Below are positions 1-8,897 of a stretch of 64,000 nucleotides of DNA, piece by piece; the stretch's first letter is position 1, and each line of letters begins with the position of its first letter. The position numbers and the translations under genes are program-made. This DNA is from Pseudomonas sp. CCC3.1. GTDB taxonomy: Bacteria > Pseudomonadota > Gammaproteobacteria > Pseudomonadales > Pseudomonadaceae. Below the pieces are notes generated by a model that saw only the letters and a list, made by a program, of their open reading frames with translations, ran no database searches and was not told the DNA's origin. The stretch covers positions 4,532,501 to 4,596,500 of the forward strand of contig NZ_CP133778.1 of NCBI RefSeq assembly GCF_034347405.1, written 5' to 3'.

Positions 1-510
<510 letters not shown>

Positions 511-704
511 AAACATCTTTGGGTTTTGAGAAAACCCTAAACTTGGCTCAGCAATCGTTGGTTACATCTTTGATTTCTCGCGGAGTAACTTGTGATGCTG
601 ATAATCTTTTTGACTATCAGTCTGACTCCACAAGCACCCACACGAATTGCTTGATTCAGTTGTTAAAGAGCGGTTGGTTAAGCTTTCGCTCAACCGAGGC
701 GCGC
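511..704 (-). other. rRNA operon leader with boxA antitermination signal
   Basis: This is the transcribed spacer between the promoter closest to the gene and the mature 16S 5' end. On the minus strand CGCTCTTTAACAA at about 660-672 matches the rRNA boxA core that recruits the Nus antitermination complex. No open frame here is credible; the overlapping frames are antisense or leader artefacts. Confidence 0.8.
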
Positions 705-732
705 ATTCTACAGCAGCCTCTGTTGCTGTCAA
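705..732 (-). promoter_or_regulatory. rRNA promoter, gene-proximal
   Basis: Minus strand: -35 TTGACA (727-732), 16-bp spacer, -10 TAGAAT (705-710), followed by a GC-rich GCGCGCC discriminator typical of stringently controlled rRNA promoters. Confidence 0.85.
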
Positions 733-823
733 GCGGTTATTTAAGAAGTTTTCAAAGTTTCGCTTGGAAATCTTTAACAACTTCAACCACTTGCGCTTTC
801 GATCTCTCGTTAGCGGGAGGCGA

Positions 824-851
824 ATTCTACAGCGTTACACGCTGCTGTCAA
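824..851 (-). promoter_or_regulatory. rRNA promoter, middle
   Basis: Minus strand: -35 TTGACA (846-851), 16-bp spacer, -10 TAGAAT (824-829), then TCGCCTC discriminator. Same architecture as the proximal promoter about 120 bp downstream. Confidence 0.83.
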
Positions 852-958
852 CACCTCATTTCCTGCTTCGATGACTTGAAGCTGGCACTGCCGAAAACCA
901 ATCCAACTCATTGATACTCAAGGAGTTTTCCGTTTCGACTGCGCCGGAAGTGGGGCGA

Positions 959-986
959 ATTATAGGCCGTTGAAAATCTGGGTCAA
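959..986 (-). promoter_or_regulatory. rRNA promoter, distal
   Basis: Minus strand: -35 TTGACC (981-986), 16-bp spacer, perfect -10 TATAAT (959-964), with an AT-rich UP-like stretch upstream (about 988-1012). It is the third of three tandem promoters with identical 16-bp spacing. Confidence 0.8.
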
Positions 987-1033
987 GCCTTTATTTCATA
1001 TTTCTGTCATATCGCCTTAAAAGCCTCAAAAGC

Positions 1034-1059
1034 AGAGGCCAGCCTGACGGCTGGCCTCT
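1034..1059 (-). terminator. Terminator hairpin after bauC
   Basis: Perfect 11-bp stem (AGAGGCCAGCC / GGCTGGCCTCT) with a 4-nt loop. On the minus strand it follows the bauC stop at 1088 and is followed by a short T-containing run (GCTTTTG). It separates bauC from the rRNA promoters downstream. Confidence 0.75.
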
Positions 1060-1087
1060 CTTCTTCTATATGGAGCCTCTGCGAACC

Positions 1088-2581
1088 TTACAAACTCGGG
1101 AAAGCAAACTGCGACGCCTCATGACTGGCACGCTGCGGCCAACGCTGAGTGATCGCCTTACGACGCGTATAGAAGCGCACCCCATCCGGCCCATAAGCAT
1201 GCAGATCACCAAACAGCGAACGCTTCCAACCACCAAAGCTGTGGTAAGCAACGGGCACAGGTAGCGGAACGTTAACCCCCACCATGCCCACTTCAATCTC
1301 GTCACAGAACAGGCGAGCCGCTTCACCGTCACGCGTAAAGATGCACGTTCCGTTGCCGTATTCGTGATCATTAATAAGCTGCATGGCCGCTTCCAGGCTG
1401 TTAACGCGCACGATGCACAGTACCGGACCAAAAATCTCTTCTTTATAGATACGCATCTCAGGTGTCACACGGTCAAACAGGCAGCCACCCAGGAAGAAGC
1501 CGTCTTCATGATCCTTGACGCTCAAGCCACGACCATCAACGACCAACTGAGCACCGGCTGCCACGCCGTCCTCGACATAACCGCTGACTTTGTCACGCGC
1601 CTGGCCCGACACCAAAGGCCCCATATCCAGACCACACGACGTGCCTGCACCGATTTTCAGCGCCTTGATTTGTGGGACCAGCTTGGCCACCAACGCATCG
1701 GCAACCTGATCACCCACGCACACTGCAACCGAAATCGCCATGCAACGCTCACCGCACGAACCGTAGGCAGCCCCCATCAGAGCACTGACCGCGTTATCCA
1801 GGTCCGCATCCGGCATCAGTACCGCATGGTTCTTCGCACCACCCAGCGCTTGAACACGCTTGCCGCGCTTGGTCCCTTCGGCATAGATGTACTCAGCAAT
1901 CGGCGTCGACCCCACAAAGCTCAACGCTTTGACTTCTGGCGCCTCAATCAGCGCATCAACTGCACCCTTGTCGCCATGCACCACGTTCATCACACCTTTG
2001 GGCAAACCGGCTTCCTGCAACAACTGTGCGATTAACAACGTCGAGCTTGGATCACGCTCGGAAGGTTTAAGGATGAAACAGTTACCGCACACAATCGCCA
2101 ACGGGTACATCCACAGCGGAACCATAGCCGGGAAGTTGAAAGGCGTAATACCCGCAACCACACCTAACGGCTGGAAATCCGACCATGCATCAATATTCGG
2201 TCCTACATTACGGCTGTACTCGCCCTTCAGGATTTCAGGCGCAGAACACGCGTACTCAACGTTCTCAATCCCGCGCTTCAGCTCACCCGCAGCATCTTCC
2301 AACGTCTTGCCATGCTCTTCGCTGATCAACTGCGAGATCCGCGCTTCGTTCTGCTCCAGCAGTTGCTTGAAACGGAACATCACCTGAGCACGCTTGGCCG
2401 CAGGCGTGTTGCGCCATGCCGGGAATGCTGCCTTGGCTGCATCGATAGCCTTTTGAATGGTTTCGCGGCTGGCCAGTGGCACTTGATGAATCACTTTACC
2501 GGTCGACGGGTTATACACATCGGCGGTACGACCGGAATCGCTCAGCAACTCGCCATTAATCAAATGTTGAATGGTGCTCAT
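1088..2581 (-). CDS. bauC: CoA-acylating (methyl)malonate-semialdehyde dehydrogenase
   Basis: Aldehyde dehydrogenase superfamily enzyme of 497 residues that oxidises malonate semialdehyde with CoA and NAD+ to acetyl-CoA and CO2. The sequence shows the MmsA-type hallmarks: FNFPAMVPLWMYPLA cofactor-side motif, the nucleotide-binding KPSERDPSS region, and catalytic Cys in GSCGERCMAIS (about residue 285). The chosen ATG at 2581 follows GGAGCACCC; a longer frame to 2638 has no ribosome site and adds 19 unconserved residues. It lies 83 bp downstream of the beta-alanine transaminase on the same strand, as in the bau cluster of P. aeruginosa, so I prefer bauC over mmsA of valine catabolism. Both substrates are plausible for the family. 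Confidence 0.88.
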   Translation of the reverse strand: MSTIQHLINGELLSDSGRTADVYNPSTGKVIHQVPLASRETIQKAIDAAKAAFPAWRNTPAAKRAQVMFRFKQLLEQNEARISQLISEEHGKTLEDAAGELKRGIENVEYACSAPEILKGEYSRNVGPNIDAWSDFQPLGVVAGITPFNFPAMVPLWMYPLAIVCGNCFILKPSERDPSSTLLIAQLLQEAGLPKGVMNVVHGDKGAVDALIEAPEVKALSFVGSTPIAEYIYAEGTKRGKRVQALGGAKNHAVLMPDADLDNAVSALMGAAYGSCGERCMAISVAVCVGDQVADALVAKLVPQIKALKIGAGTSCGLDMGPLVSGQARDKVSGYVEDGVAAGAQLVVDGRGLSVKDHEDGFFLGGCLFDRVTPEMRIYKEEIFGPVLCIVRVNSLEAAMQLINDHEYGNGTCIFTRDGEAARLFCDEIEVGMVGVNVPLPVPVAYHSFGGWKRSLFGDLHAYGPDGVRFYTRRKAITQRWPQRASHEASQFAFPSL

Positions 2582-2664
2582 GGGTGCTCCAAAAAGTTGC
2601 CCACAGGCGCGAACGCTGCGCGCCTGTATGAATTGCAAAAAAATCGCTTCTATATAAAGAAGGA

Positions 2665-4014
2665 TCAGTCGATCTGATTCAGCGCTTCGCCGACCGCATC
2701 GAACAGACGATCCAAGTCTTGCGGCTTGCTGTTAAAGGTTGGCCCGAACTGCAGCGTGTCACCACCAAAGCGCACGTAGAAGCCAGCCTTCCACAACTTC
2801 ATCGCCGCATCGAATGGACGCACAATCGCATCGCCATCACGTGGGGCGATTTGGATCGCACCGGCCAAGCCGTAGTTACGAATATCGATGACGTTCTTCA
2901 CGCCCTTCAAACCATGAATGGCATTCTCAAAATGCGGCGCGACTTCAGCCACGCTCTGCACCAGGTTTTCCTTTTGCAGCAACTCCAGAGCAGCCAGTCC
3001 CGCAGCACACGCCACCGGGTGAGCCGAATAGGTATAGCCGTGTGGGAATTCAACTGCGTACTCAGGCGTCGGCTGATTCATGAATGTCTGATAAATCTCG
3101 CTGGTCGCAATCACTGCGCCCATTGGAATTGCTCCGTTAGTGACTTGCTTCGCAATACACATCAGGTCAGGCGTTACGCCGAAGCTGTCAGCGCCAAACA
3201 TCGAGCCTGTACGACCAAACCCGGTAATCACTTCATCGAACACCAACAGGATGTTGTGCTGATCGCAGATTTCACGCAGACGTTTCAGATAACCCTGCGG
3301 CGGAACCAGTACACCGGCGGAACCGGCCATTGGCTCAACAAACACTGCCGCGATGTTCGAAGCATCGTGCAACTCAATCAGCTTGAGCAACTCATCAGCC
3401 AGTGCGATACCGCCCAGCTCCGGCATGCCACGAGAAAACGCATTGCTCGCCAGCAGCGTGTGCGGCAAGTGATCGACATCCATCATCGCCTGACCGAACA
3501 GCTTACGGTTGCCGTTCACTCCGCCCAGACTTGTGCCGGCAATATTCACCCCGTGATAACCGCGGGCACGACCAATCATCTTGGTTTTGGTCGACTGGCC
3601 TTTCAAACGCCAATAGGCACGCACCATCTTCACTGCGGTATCCGCACACTCCGAACCCGAGTCAGTGAAAAACACATGGTTAAGGTTGCCCGGGGTCAGG
3701 TCAGTAATCTTCTCAGCCAACTGGAATGACAGCGGATGCCCGTACTGGAACGCTGGCGAATAATCGAGTGTGCCCAGTTGCTTGGCCACAGCTTCCTGAA
3801 TTTCTGTGCGGGTATGCCCTGCGCCACAAGTCCACAGACCTGACAATGAATCGTAAATTTGCCGACCCTTCTCGTCCGTCAGATAGCTCCCCTTGGCCCC
3901 AACGATAAAACGCGGGTCACGATGGAAGTTACGGTTGGCGGTGTAAGGCATCCAATGAGCATCCAGCTTGAGCTGGCTAGTCACTGTAATGTCGGCGTTT
4001 TCAGGCATGTTCAT
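2665..4014 (-). CDS. bauA: Beta-alanine:pyruvate aminotransferase (omega-amino acid transaminase)
   Basis: Class III PLP-dependent aminotransferase of 449 residues, close to the crystallised P. putida omega-amino acid:pyruvate transaminase in length and motifs. It moves the amino group of beta-alanine to pyruvate, giving malonate semialdehyde and L-alanine. Visible motifs are GSECADTAVKMVRAYW, the LVFDEVITGFGRTG aspartate region and the Schiff-base lysine in CIAKQVTNGAIPMG. A TTG two codons upstream (4020) is possible, but the ATG at 4014 has GCGAGG eight bases before it. It forms a unit with bauC downstream and is divergent from bauR, which is the likely activator. Confidence 0.93.
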   Translation of the reverse strand: MNMPENADITVTSQLKLDAHWMPYTANRNFHRDPRFIVGAKGSYLTDEKGRQIYDSLSGLWTCGAGHTRTEIQEAVAKQLGTLDYSPAFQYGHPLSFQLAEKITDLTPGNLNHVFFTDSGSECADTAVKMVRAYWRLKGQSTKTKMIGRARGYHGVNIAGTSLGGVNGNRKLFGQAMMDVDHLPHTLLASNAFSRGMPELGGIALADELLKLIELHDASNIAAVFVEPMAGSAGVLVPPQGYLKRLREICDQHNILLVFDEVITGFGRTGSMFGADSFGVTPDLMCIAKQVTNGAIPMGAVIATSEIYQTFMNQPTPEYAVEFPHGYTYSAHPVACAAGLAALELLQKENLVQSVAEVAPHFENAIHGLKGVKNVIDIRNYGLAGAIQIAPRDGDAIVRPFDAAMKLWKAGFYVRFGGDTLQFGPTFNSKPQDLDRLFDAVGEALNQID

Positions 4015-4114
4015 CGGCAAAACCTCGCAAAGCAGAAAGCGGCGTGGGATTGAAAGCGTGGTTGCAGCTAAATTGCCACGCCTATAAAGTCGATGAAATT
4101 CAACTCTTCTAACC

Positions 4115-4135
4115 TTTAGTTAGGCGATTACTAAA
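4115..4135. promoter_or_regulatory. Candidate LysR-type operator between bauA and bauR
   Basis: Perfect 6-bp inverted repeat TTTAGT-N9-ACTAAA, the T-N11-A layout bound by LysR regulators. It ends two bases before the bauR start codon and its centre is about 40 bp upstream of a TATAGG -10-like sequence (minus strand, 4081-4086) for bauA, which suits activation of bauA and autoregulation of bauR. Confidence 0.55.
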
Positions 4136-4137
4136 CT

Positions 4138-5058
4138 ATGAGCAGCCGTCGTCCCGATGCACTGGCCCAAGTCAGCGACTTTGATATTCGACTGCTGCGC
4201 ATCTTTCGCAGCGTCGTAGAGTGCGGTGGATTTTCGGCAGCAGAAACCGTGCTCGGGATTGGACGCTCGGCCATCAGCCAACAAATGAGCGACCTCGAAC
4301 AACGCCTGGGTTTGCGCCTTTGCCAGCGTGGTCGCGCAGGTTTTTCGCTGACAGAAGAAGGCCGTGAGGTCTATCAGTCATCACTGCAATTGTTGGGTGC
4401 ACTCGAAAGCTTTCGTACAGAGGTCAACGGCCTGCATCACCATCTGCGCGGCGAGTTGACGATCGGTCTGACAGACAATCTCGTCACCCTGCCGCACATG
4501 CGCATCACCCATGCCCTGGCCCAACTCAAGGAACGCGGGCCTGACGTGCAAATTCACATTCGCATGATCGCCCCCAACGAAGTTGAACAAGGCGTACTCG
4601 ACGGCCGCCTGCATGTCGGCGTAGTCCCCCAGGCCAGCGCACTCTCAGGACTGGAGTATCAACCGTTATACAGCGAGCGCTCGTTGCTCTACTGCGCCGT
4701 CGGCCACCCACTGTTTTATGTCGACGACCGCCAACTGGAAGATCAGCGCCTCAATGAACAGGATGCGATTGCTCCGACCTTTCGCCTGCCCGCCGACATT
4801 CAGGCGCACTATCAGGCGCTCAATTGCACCGCCAGTGCTTCCGACCGGGAAGGCATGGCCTTCTTGATTTTGACCGGGCGTTACATCGGTTATCTACCCG
4901 ATCACTACGCCAGCTTTTGGGTTCAACAGGGTCGCCTTCGCGCCTTGAAAGCCAAAACGCGCTTTTATGACTTAAGCCTGGCGTCTGTTACCCGCAAAGG
5001 ACGTCGCCCGCACCTGGTGCTGGAAAGTTTTCTTGAGAGCCTGGAAGCGACGCGTTAA
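4138..5058 (+). CDS. bauR: LysR-family regulator of beta-alanine catabolism
   Basis: LysR-type regulator of 306 residues: N-terminal winged helix-turn-helix (about residues 15-75; FSAAETVLGIGRSAISQQMSDLEQRLG) and a periplasmic-binding-fold effector domain. It is divergent from bauA with 123 bp between the starts. By position and family it corresponds to BauR of P. aeruginosa, which activates bau genes with beta-alanine as effector. No clear Shine-Dalgarno precedes the ATG; that space is taken by the inverted repeat at 4115-4135. Confidence 0.85.
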   Translation: MSSRRPDALAQVSDFDIRLLRIFRSVVECGGFSAAETVLGIGRSAISQQMSDLEQRLGLRLCQRGRAGFSLTEEGREVYQSSLQLLGALESFRTEVNGLHHHLRGELTIGLTDNLVTLPHMRITHALAQLKERGPDVQIHIRMIAPNEVEQGVLDGRLHVGVVPQASALSGLEYQPLYSERSLLYCAVGHPLFYVDDRQLEDQRLNEQDAIAPTFRLPADIQAHYQALNCTASASDREGMAFLILTGRYIGYLPDHYASFWVQQGRLRALKAKTRFYDLSLASVTRKGRRPHLVLESFLESLEATR

Positions 5059-5114
5059 CGTGAAATAAGCGCGACAACACAGAATGCGCCCACATAGATT
5101 GCCTTGGAAAACCT

Positions 5115-5777
5115 ATGACCTTTGAAGTCCCATCCCACGATGGAAAGCCCGCTGGCCGAATTCGTCAAAAGAACGAAGAAACCATTCTCAAAGCCGCTGA
5201 GGATGAGTTTGCCCGCCACGGCTTCAAAGGCACCAGCATGAATGCCATTGCACTCAAGGCAGGCCTGCCCAAAGCCAATTTGCATTACTACTTCACCAAC
5301 AAGCTTGGGCTCTACATTGCGGTGTTGAGCAATATCCTCGAATTGTGGGACAGCACCTTCAACACCCTGAAGGTTGAAGACGACCCAGCTCAAGCACTCA
5401 GTCACTACATTCGCACCAAGATGGAATTCTCACGTCGCCACCCCCAGGCCTCGCGGGTATTTGCGATGGAAATCATCAGTGGCGGGATATGTCTGACCGA
5501 GTACTTCACGCAAGACTACCGCGCCTGGTTCCAAAGCCGCGCCGCCGTGTTCCAAGCCTGGATCGATGCCGGAAAAATGGATCCCGTCGACCCCGTGCAC
5601 TTGATCTTTCTGCTGTGGGGCAGCACCCAGCACTACGCTGACTTTGCCACCCAGATCTGCCGCGTCACTGGCCGCACCCGCTTGACTAAACAAGACATGC
5701 AAGACGCCAGCGACAACCTGATTCGAATCATCCTCAAAGGCTGCGGCCTCACACCCACCGCCGAAGCCCGGAACTGA
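5115..5777 (+). CDS. RutR-like TetR/AcrR family regulator
   Basis: TetR-type repressor of 220 residues. The helix-turn-helix is at about 20-65 (GFKGTSMNAIALKAGLPKANLHYYF), and the C-terminal part resembles E. coli RutR (YcdC-like domain), including HPQASRVFAMEI and the HLIFLLWGSTQHYADFA stretch. RutR senses pyrimidines and controls their breakdown, a route that yields beta-alanine in reductive pathways. Location next to the bau genes fits such a link, but no pyrimidine catabolic gene is in the window, so the ligand is inferred. Its stop is one base before yigZ. Confidence 0.8.
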   Translation: MTFEVPSHDGKPAGRIRQKNEETILKAAEDEFARHGFKGTSMNAIALKAGLPKANLHYYFTNKLGLYIAVLSNILELWDSTFNTLKVEDDPAQALSHYIRTKMEFSRRHPQASRVFAMEIISGGICLTEYFTQDYRAWFQSRAAVFQAWIDAGKMDPVDPVHLIFLLWGSTQHYADFATQICRVTGRTRLTKQDMQDASDNLIRIILKGCGLTPTAEARN

Positions 5778-5778
5778 C

Positions 5779-6381
5779 ATGCCTTCTACCCTCACCGGCC
5801 TTTGCGAGTACCGCGAAGAAATCCGCAAAAGCCGCTTCATCACCCTCGCCGCGCCAATCACCAGCCCCCAGCAGGCCCAGGACTTCATCGAGCAACACAG
5901 TGACCTTAACGCCACGCACAATTGCTGGGCCTGGAAGTTCGGCGATCAATATCGCAGCAGTGATGATGGAGAACCCGGCGGTACGGCGGGTCGCCCGATC
6001 TTGTCAGCCATTGAAGCGCAAGACTGCGATCAAGTCGTGGTGCTGGTTATTCGCTGGTACGGGGGTATTCAACTGGGCACCGGCGGGCTCGCACGGGCTT
6101 ATGGCGGCGGCGCAAACAAATGCCTGCAAAATGCAGAAAAACGCCCGCTCATCAACCGCGTAGCGCTCCACTGCTCATGCAGCTTCAGTGAACTGGCTTT
6201 GGTGAAATTACGCTTGGCCGAACTCAATGGCCTGCTCATTGACGAAACCTTTACCGCCAACGGTGTTGATCTGCAACTGGCGCTAGGCGAAGAGCACATA
6301 ACATCCCTGCAACAGCAGCTCGCAGACATCAGTCGCGGCAGAATCTTGCTGCACCGGGACACGTTTGACAGCGCCCCATAA
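5779..6381 (+). CDS. yigZ: YigZ/IMPACT family protein
   Basis: Protein of 200 residues with the UPF0029/IMPACT N-terminal domain (about 15-125), including KSRFI, HNCWAWKFG, SSDDGEPGGTAGRPIL and VVRWYGG-like (VIRWYGGIQLGTGGLARAYG) motifs, and a C-terminal EF-G-like ferredoxin domain. The family is widespread and its bacterial role is unclear; the eukaryotic relative IMPACT regulates Gcn2. Its ATG follows the stop of the RutR-like regulator after one base, so the two are probably co-transcribed and translationally coupled. Confidence 0.9.
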   Translation: MPSTLTGLCEYREEIRKSRFITLAAPITSPQQAQDFIEQHSDLNATHNCWAWKFGDQYRSSDDGEPGGTAGRPILSAIEAQDCDQVVVLVIRWYGGIQLGTGGLARAYGGGANKCLQNAEKRPLINRVALHCSCSFSELALVKLRLAELNGLLIDETFTANGVDLQLALGEEHITSLQQQLADISRGRILLHRDTFDSAP

Positions 6382-6420
6382 AAACCTGTGATTAACCTGC
6401 ACTACAGTTGCCCACAATCA

Positions 6421-6711
6421 CTGTGCACCCGGCTGTGGATAACCTGAGCACACACCGCGGCAGCCCTTATGCAGCGGGCTTTCCGGCATTTTGTACACTT
6501 TTTAACCAAGCTGCTGGATGATTTCGTAATTTGTCGTAAAAACAAACAGTTAGACCGGGTTATCGCGGTTAGAACAAAGCAGCCCAGTGCTTATATCCCA
6601 CCGATCGAGTTGCGCACAGTTCCTGTGGAACAACCTGTGGATAACCCGTGTAAATTCCTCGCGGATTCAGCCCCCATAACGCTTACTTAATCCTGTACGT
6701 TTTTTAACCAA
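6421..6711. repeat. Two diverged 89-bp repeat units with DnaA boxes, 202-bp period
   Basis: The gene-free stretch 6382-6864 holds two units, 6421-6509 and 6623-6711. Each has a perfect DnaA box TGTGGATAA (6434-6442 and 6636-6644) and, exactly 58 bp after its first base, a TGTAC element (TGTACACTTTTTAACCAA at 6492; TGTACGTTTTTTAACCAA at 6694; 16 of 18 identical). Between these anchors the units have diverged. A TGTGGAACA near-box lies at 6625-6633. The function is not known to me. Confidence 0.6.
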
Positions 6712-6864
6712 TTCAAGTCACTTAAAACCATCGCCGCAGCCAATTTTTCTTAACGCCCTACCCAAGCGATTCCATAAGCACACGCATAGAAGCTGGGAAC
6801 CTACAGAACGAAGGAGTAAAACCTTCAACGCTGACTTCCTTTTACTTTTCAGAGGGTGAAACTC

Positions 6865-7548
6865 ATGACAGCAAAAAAAGCACTCATCGTCGGTGCCTCA
6901 CGAGGACTTGGCCTCGGCTTGGTCACTGCGTTATCGAACGAAGGCTGGCACGTGACGGCGACCGTCCGTGACCCTCAACGAGCCGATGCGTTGAGAACGC
7001 TGGATAACGTGCAGGTTGAACAACTCGATATCGATAACCTGCATGCCATCAAAGCACTGCACCAACGCTTAAACGCAGAGGTCTTCGACTTGGTTTTCAT
7101 TAACGCTGGCATCAAAGGCCCGGATGACCAGACACCGGGCAGCGCCAGCCTGGCTGACATCGGTCAGCTCTTCATGACCAACAGCGTTGCACCGATTAAC
7201 GTGGCACAGGCCTTCGTCGCCAACATCCGAAAAGGCGATGGCATCCTGGCATTTATGAGTTCACGGCTGGGCAGTGTCACCATCCCCAACGCACCGCAAT
7301 TGGCACTCTACAAAGCCAGCAAGGCAGCGCTCAACTCGTTGACCAATACGTTCATTACCCAACTGGGAGATGAGCGGCCTACCGTGCTATCCATGCACCC
7401 TGGCGTGGTCAAAACCGAGCTGAGCGGTGGAGAGGGAGACATAGATGTCGACACCAGCATCCGTGGCATCGTAGAGCAACTAAAGGCATACGCTGGCAAA
7501 GGCGGCCATCACTTTATCGACTACAAGGGTCAGACCATTCCTTGGTAA
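6865..7548 (+). CDS. Short-chain dehydrogenase/reductase family protein
   Basis: SDR of 227 residues with the cofactor motif GASRGLGLG (about 11-19), the NAG motif in FINAGIKG, Ser in MSSRLG and the YKASKAAL catalytic Tyr-Lys pair. It resembles C-factor/CsgA-like short SDRs rather than a biosynthetic enzyme I can name. The ATG at 6865 is preferred to the in-frame GTG at 6856 because AGAGGG lies eight bases before it and overlaps the GTG. The substrate cannot be told from sequence. Confidence 0.85.
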   Translation: MTAKKALIVGASRGLGLGLVTALSNEGWHVTATVRDPQRADALRTLDNVQVEQLDIDNLHAIKALHQRLNAEVFDLVFINAGIKGPDDQTPGSASLADIGQLFMTNSVAPINVAQAFVANIRKGDGILAFMSSRLGSVTIPNAPQLALYKASKAALNSLTNTFITQLGDERPTVLSMHPGVVKTELSGGEGDIDVDTSIRGIVEQLKAYAGKGGHHFIDYKGQTIPW

Positions 7549-7557
7549 CCGTGAGAT

Positions 7558-7579
7558 GGGCAGCCTGCACAGGCCGCCC
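7558..7579. terminator. Short hairpin between convergent SDR and chaA genes
   Basis: Stem GGGC-A-GCCT / AGGC-C-GCCC with one mismatch and a 4-nt loop, placed between two converging stop codons. There is only a weak T-run, so its strength as an intrinsic terminator is uncertain. Confidence 0.4.
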
Positions 7580-7586
7580 TTCTGAA

Positions 7587-8672
7587 TTACAGGCCCAGCA
7601 ACGACAGCATGATGAACGTTGCAAACAACACGAAGTGCGTCATGCCTTCAATGGCATTGGTTTCACCATCATTCAAATTGATCGCACAGACCACCAGGGT
7701 AATCAGCACCATCACCGTCTGCACCGGGGTCATGGCCATCTGAAAGGGCTGCCCGGTATACAACGCCATGGCCTCCATCACCGGCACCGTCAAAATCACC
7801 GTCGACAGCGAAGCACCCAAGGCCACATTCACCACCGACTGCATGCGGTTGGCCAGCGCGGCCCGTAAAGCAGTCAAAATTTCAGGAGCGGCCGAAATGG
7901 CGGCCACCAAAATAGCGGTAATCACCGGCGGGGCTCCCGTGCCCTCAAGGCCAAGGTCCAGCGCTTTGGACATCACCTCCGCCAGCGCTCCGATCACAAT
8001 CACACCCAGCCCCAAAACAGCGACCGACCATTTCACGTTAGCAGGCGTCCCTTCTGGCTCACGCTTGCGGCCTTTTTTCTCCGGGTAGCTGTAACTGAAA
8101 AAGTAGCTGTGCGGCCCCACCTGCATCCGTAAAAACAAGGTGTAAAGCAGCACCATCGCGCCAATGGTGAAAGCGGAGTAAATCTTCCAGTCCGCCTCGG
8201 GGATAAATTCCGGCACCACCATCGACACACCCATGGCCGTCAGAATCATCACGCTATAGGTGCGGGCCGAATCATCGTTGTAGGACTGCTCGCCGTGTTT
8301 GATCCCACCCATCAATGCAGCCAAACCGAGAATGCCGTTGATATCGAGCATCACCGCCGAATAAATCGTGTCTCGCACCAACGTCGGTGACGCTTCGTTG
8401 CTCATCATGATGGCTAGGATGACCACTTCCACCAACACAGCTGACAAGGTCAGGATCATCGTCCCATAGGGGTCGCCAACCTTTTCAGCCAGCACCTCGG
8501 CATGATGCGCCACGCGCATCGACGCACAGACAATCGCGGCGATCAGCACAAAGCCTCCCACCAAGGCAAAAACCTGGCCACTGTTCAGCAGCCAATGCTC
8601 GAGCGGGAACGCCACACCGGCCATGACTATCGCCAGCAGCAGAAGTTTTTCGTCTTTCAATAAAGTCAGCAT
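7587..8672 (-). CDS. chaA: Calcium/proton antiporter
   Basis: Integral inner-membrane protein of 361 residues with about eleven hydrophobic helices. It belongs to the Ca2+:cation antiporter superfamily: the two inverted alpha repeats are visible as GDPYGTMILTLSAVLVEVVIL (about 67-87) and SAAPEILTALRAALANRMQSVVNVALGASLSTVILTVP, each with the conserved acidic residue. The YSYPEKKGRKREPEG loop is the cytoplasmic linker between halves. The E. coli homologue exports Ca2+, Na+ or K+ at alkaline pH. It stands alone and converges on the SDR gene. Confidence 0.92.
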   Translation of the reverse strand: MLTLLKDEKLLLLAIVMAGVAFPLEHWLLNSGQVFALVGGFVLIAAIVCASMRVAHHAEVLAEKVGDPYGTMILTLSAVLVEVVILAIMMSNEASPTLVRDTIYSAVMLDINGILGLAALMGGIKHGEQSYNDDSARTYSVMILTAMGVSMVVPEFIPEADWKIYSAFTIGAMVLLYTLFLRMQVGPHSYFFSYSYPEKKGRKREPEGTPANVKWSVAVLGLGVIVIGALAEVMSKALDLGLEGTGAPPVITAILVAAISAAPEILTALRAALANRMQSVVNVALGASLSTVILTVPVMEAMALYTGQPFQMAMTPVQTVMVLITLVVCAINLNDGETNAIEGMTHFVLFATFIMLSLLGL

Positions 8673-8897
8673 CGCGGGCCTTTTTACCGGGAATCGAATA
8701 CACGTTGTGAGGTTACAGACTGCCGCAACTTGCTAACGTTTCGTTACATGTTAGTTCACAGGCACGCGACTCGAAGACGCTCTCACCCCCCTTGGCCAAG
8801 AACGGTGCGACAAATGGCGGGGGCTTTTTTACAAGCTGTGTCGCCCAGCGCCTGTAGAATGCCGCCATCTGCACCTGATTTGATGAGAAAAAAGTAT

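Noticed and set aside
519..914. 131-codon plus-strand frame in the rRNA leader
   Set aside because: It covers boxA and two rRNA promoters read on the other strand; no coding character.
6469..6690. 73-codon frame in the DnaA-box intergenic region
   Set aside because: It runs across the repeat units, has no ribosome site and its product has no recognisable pattern; the region reads as regulatory.
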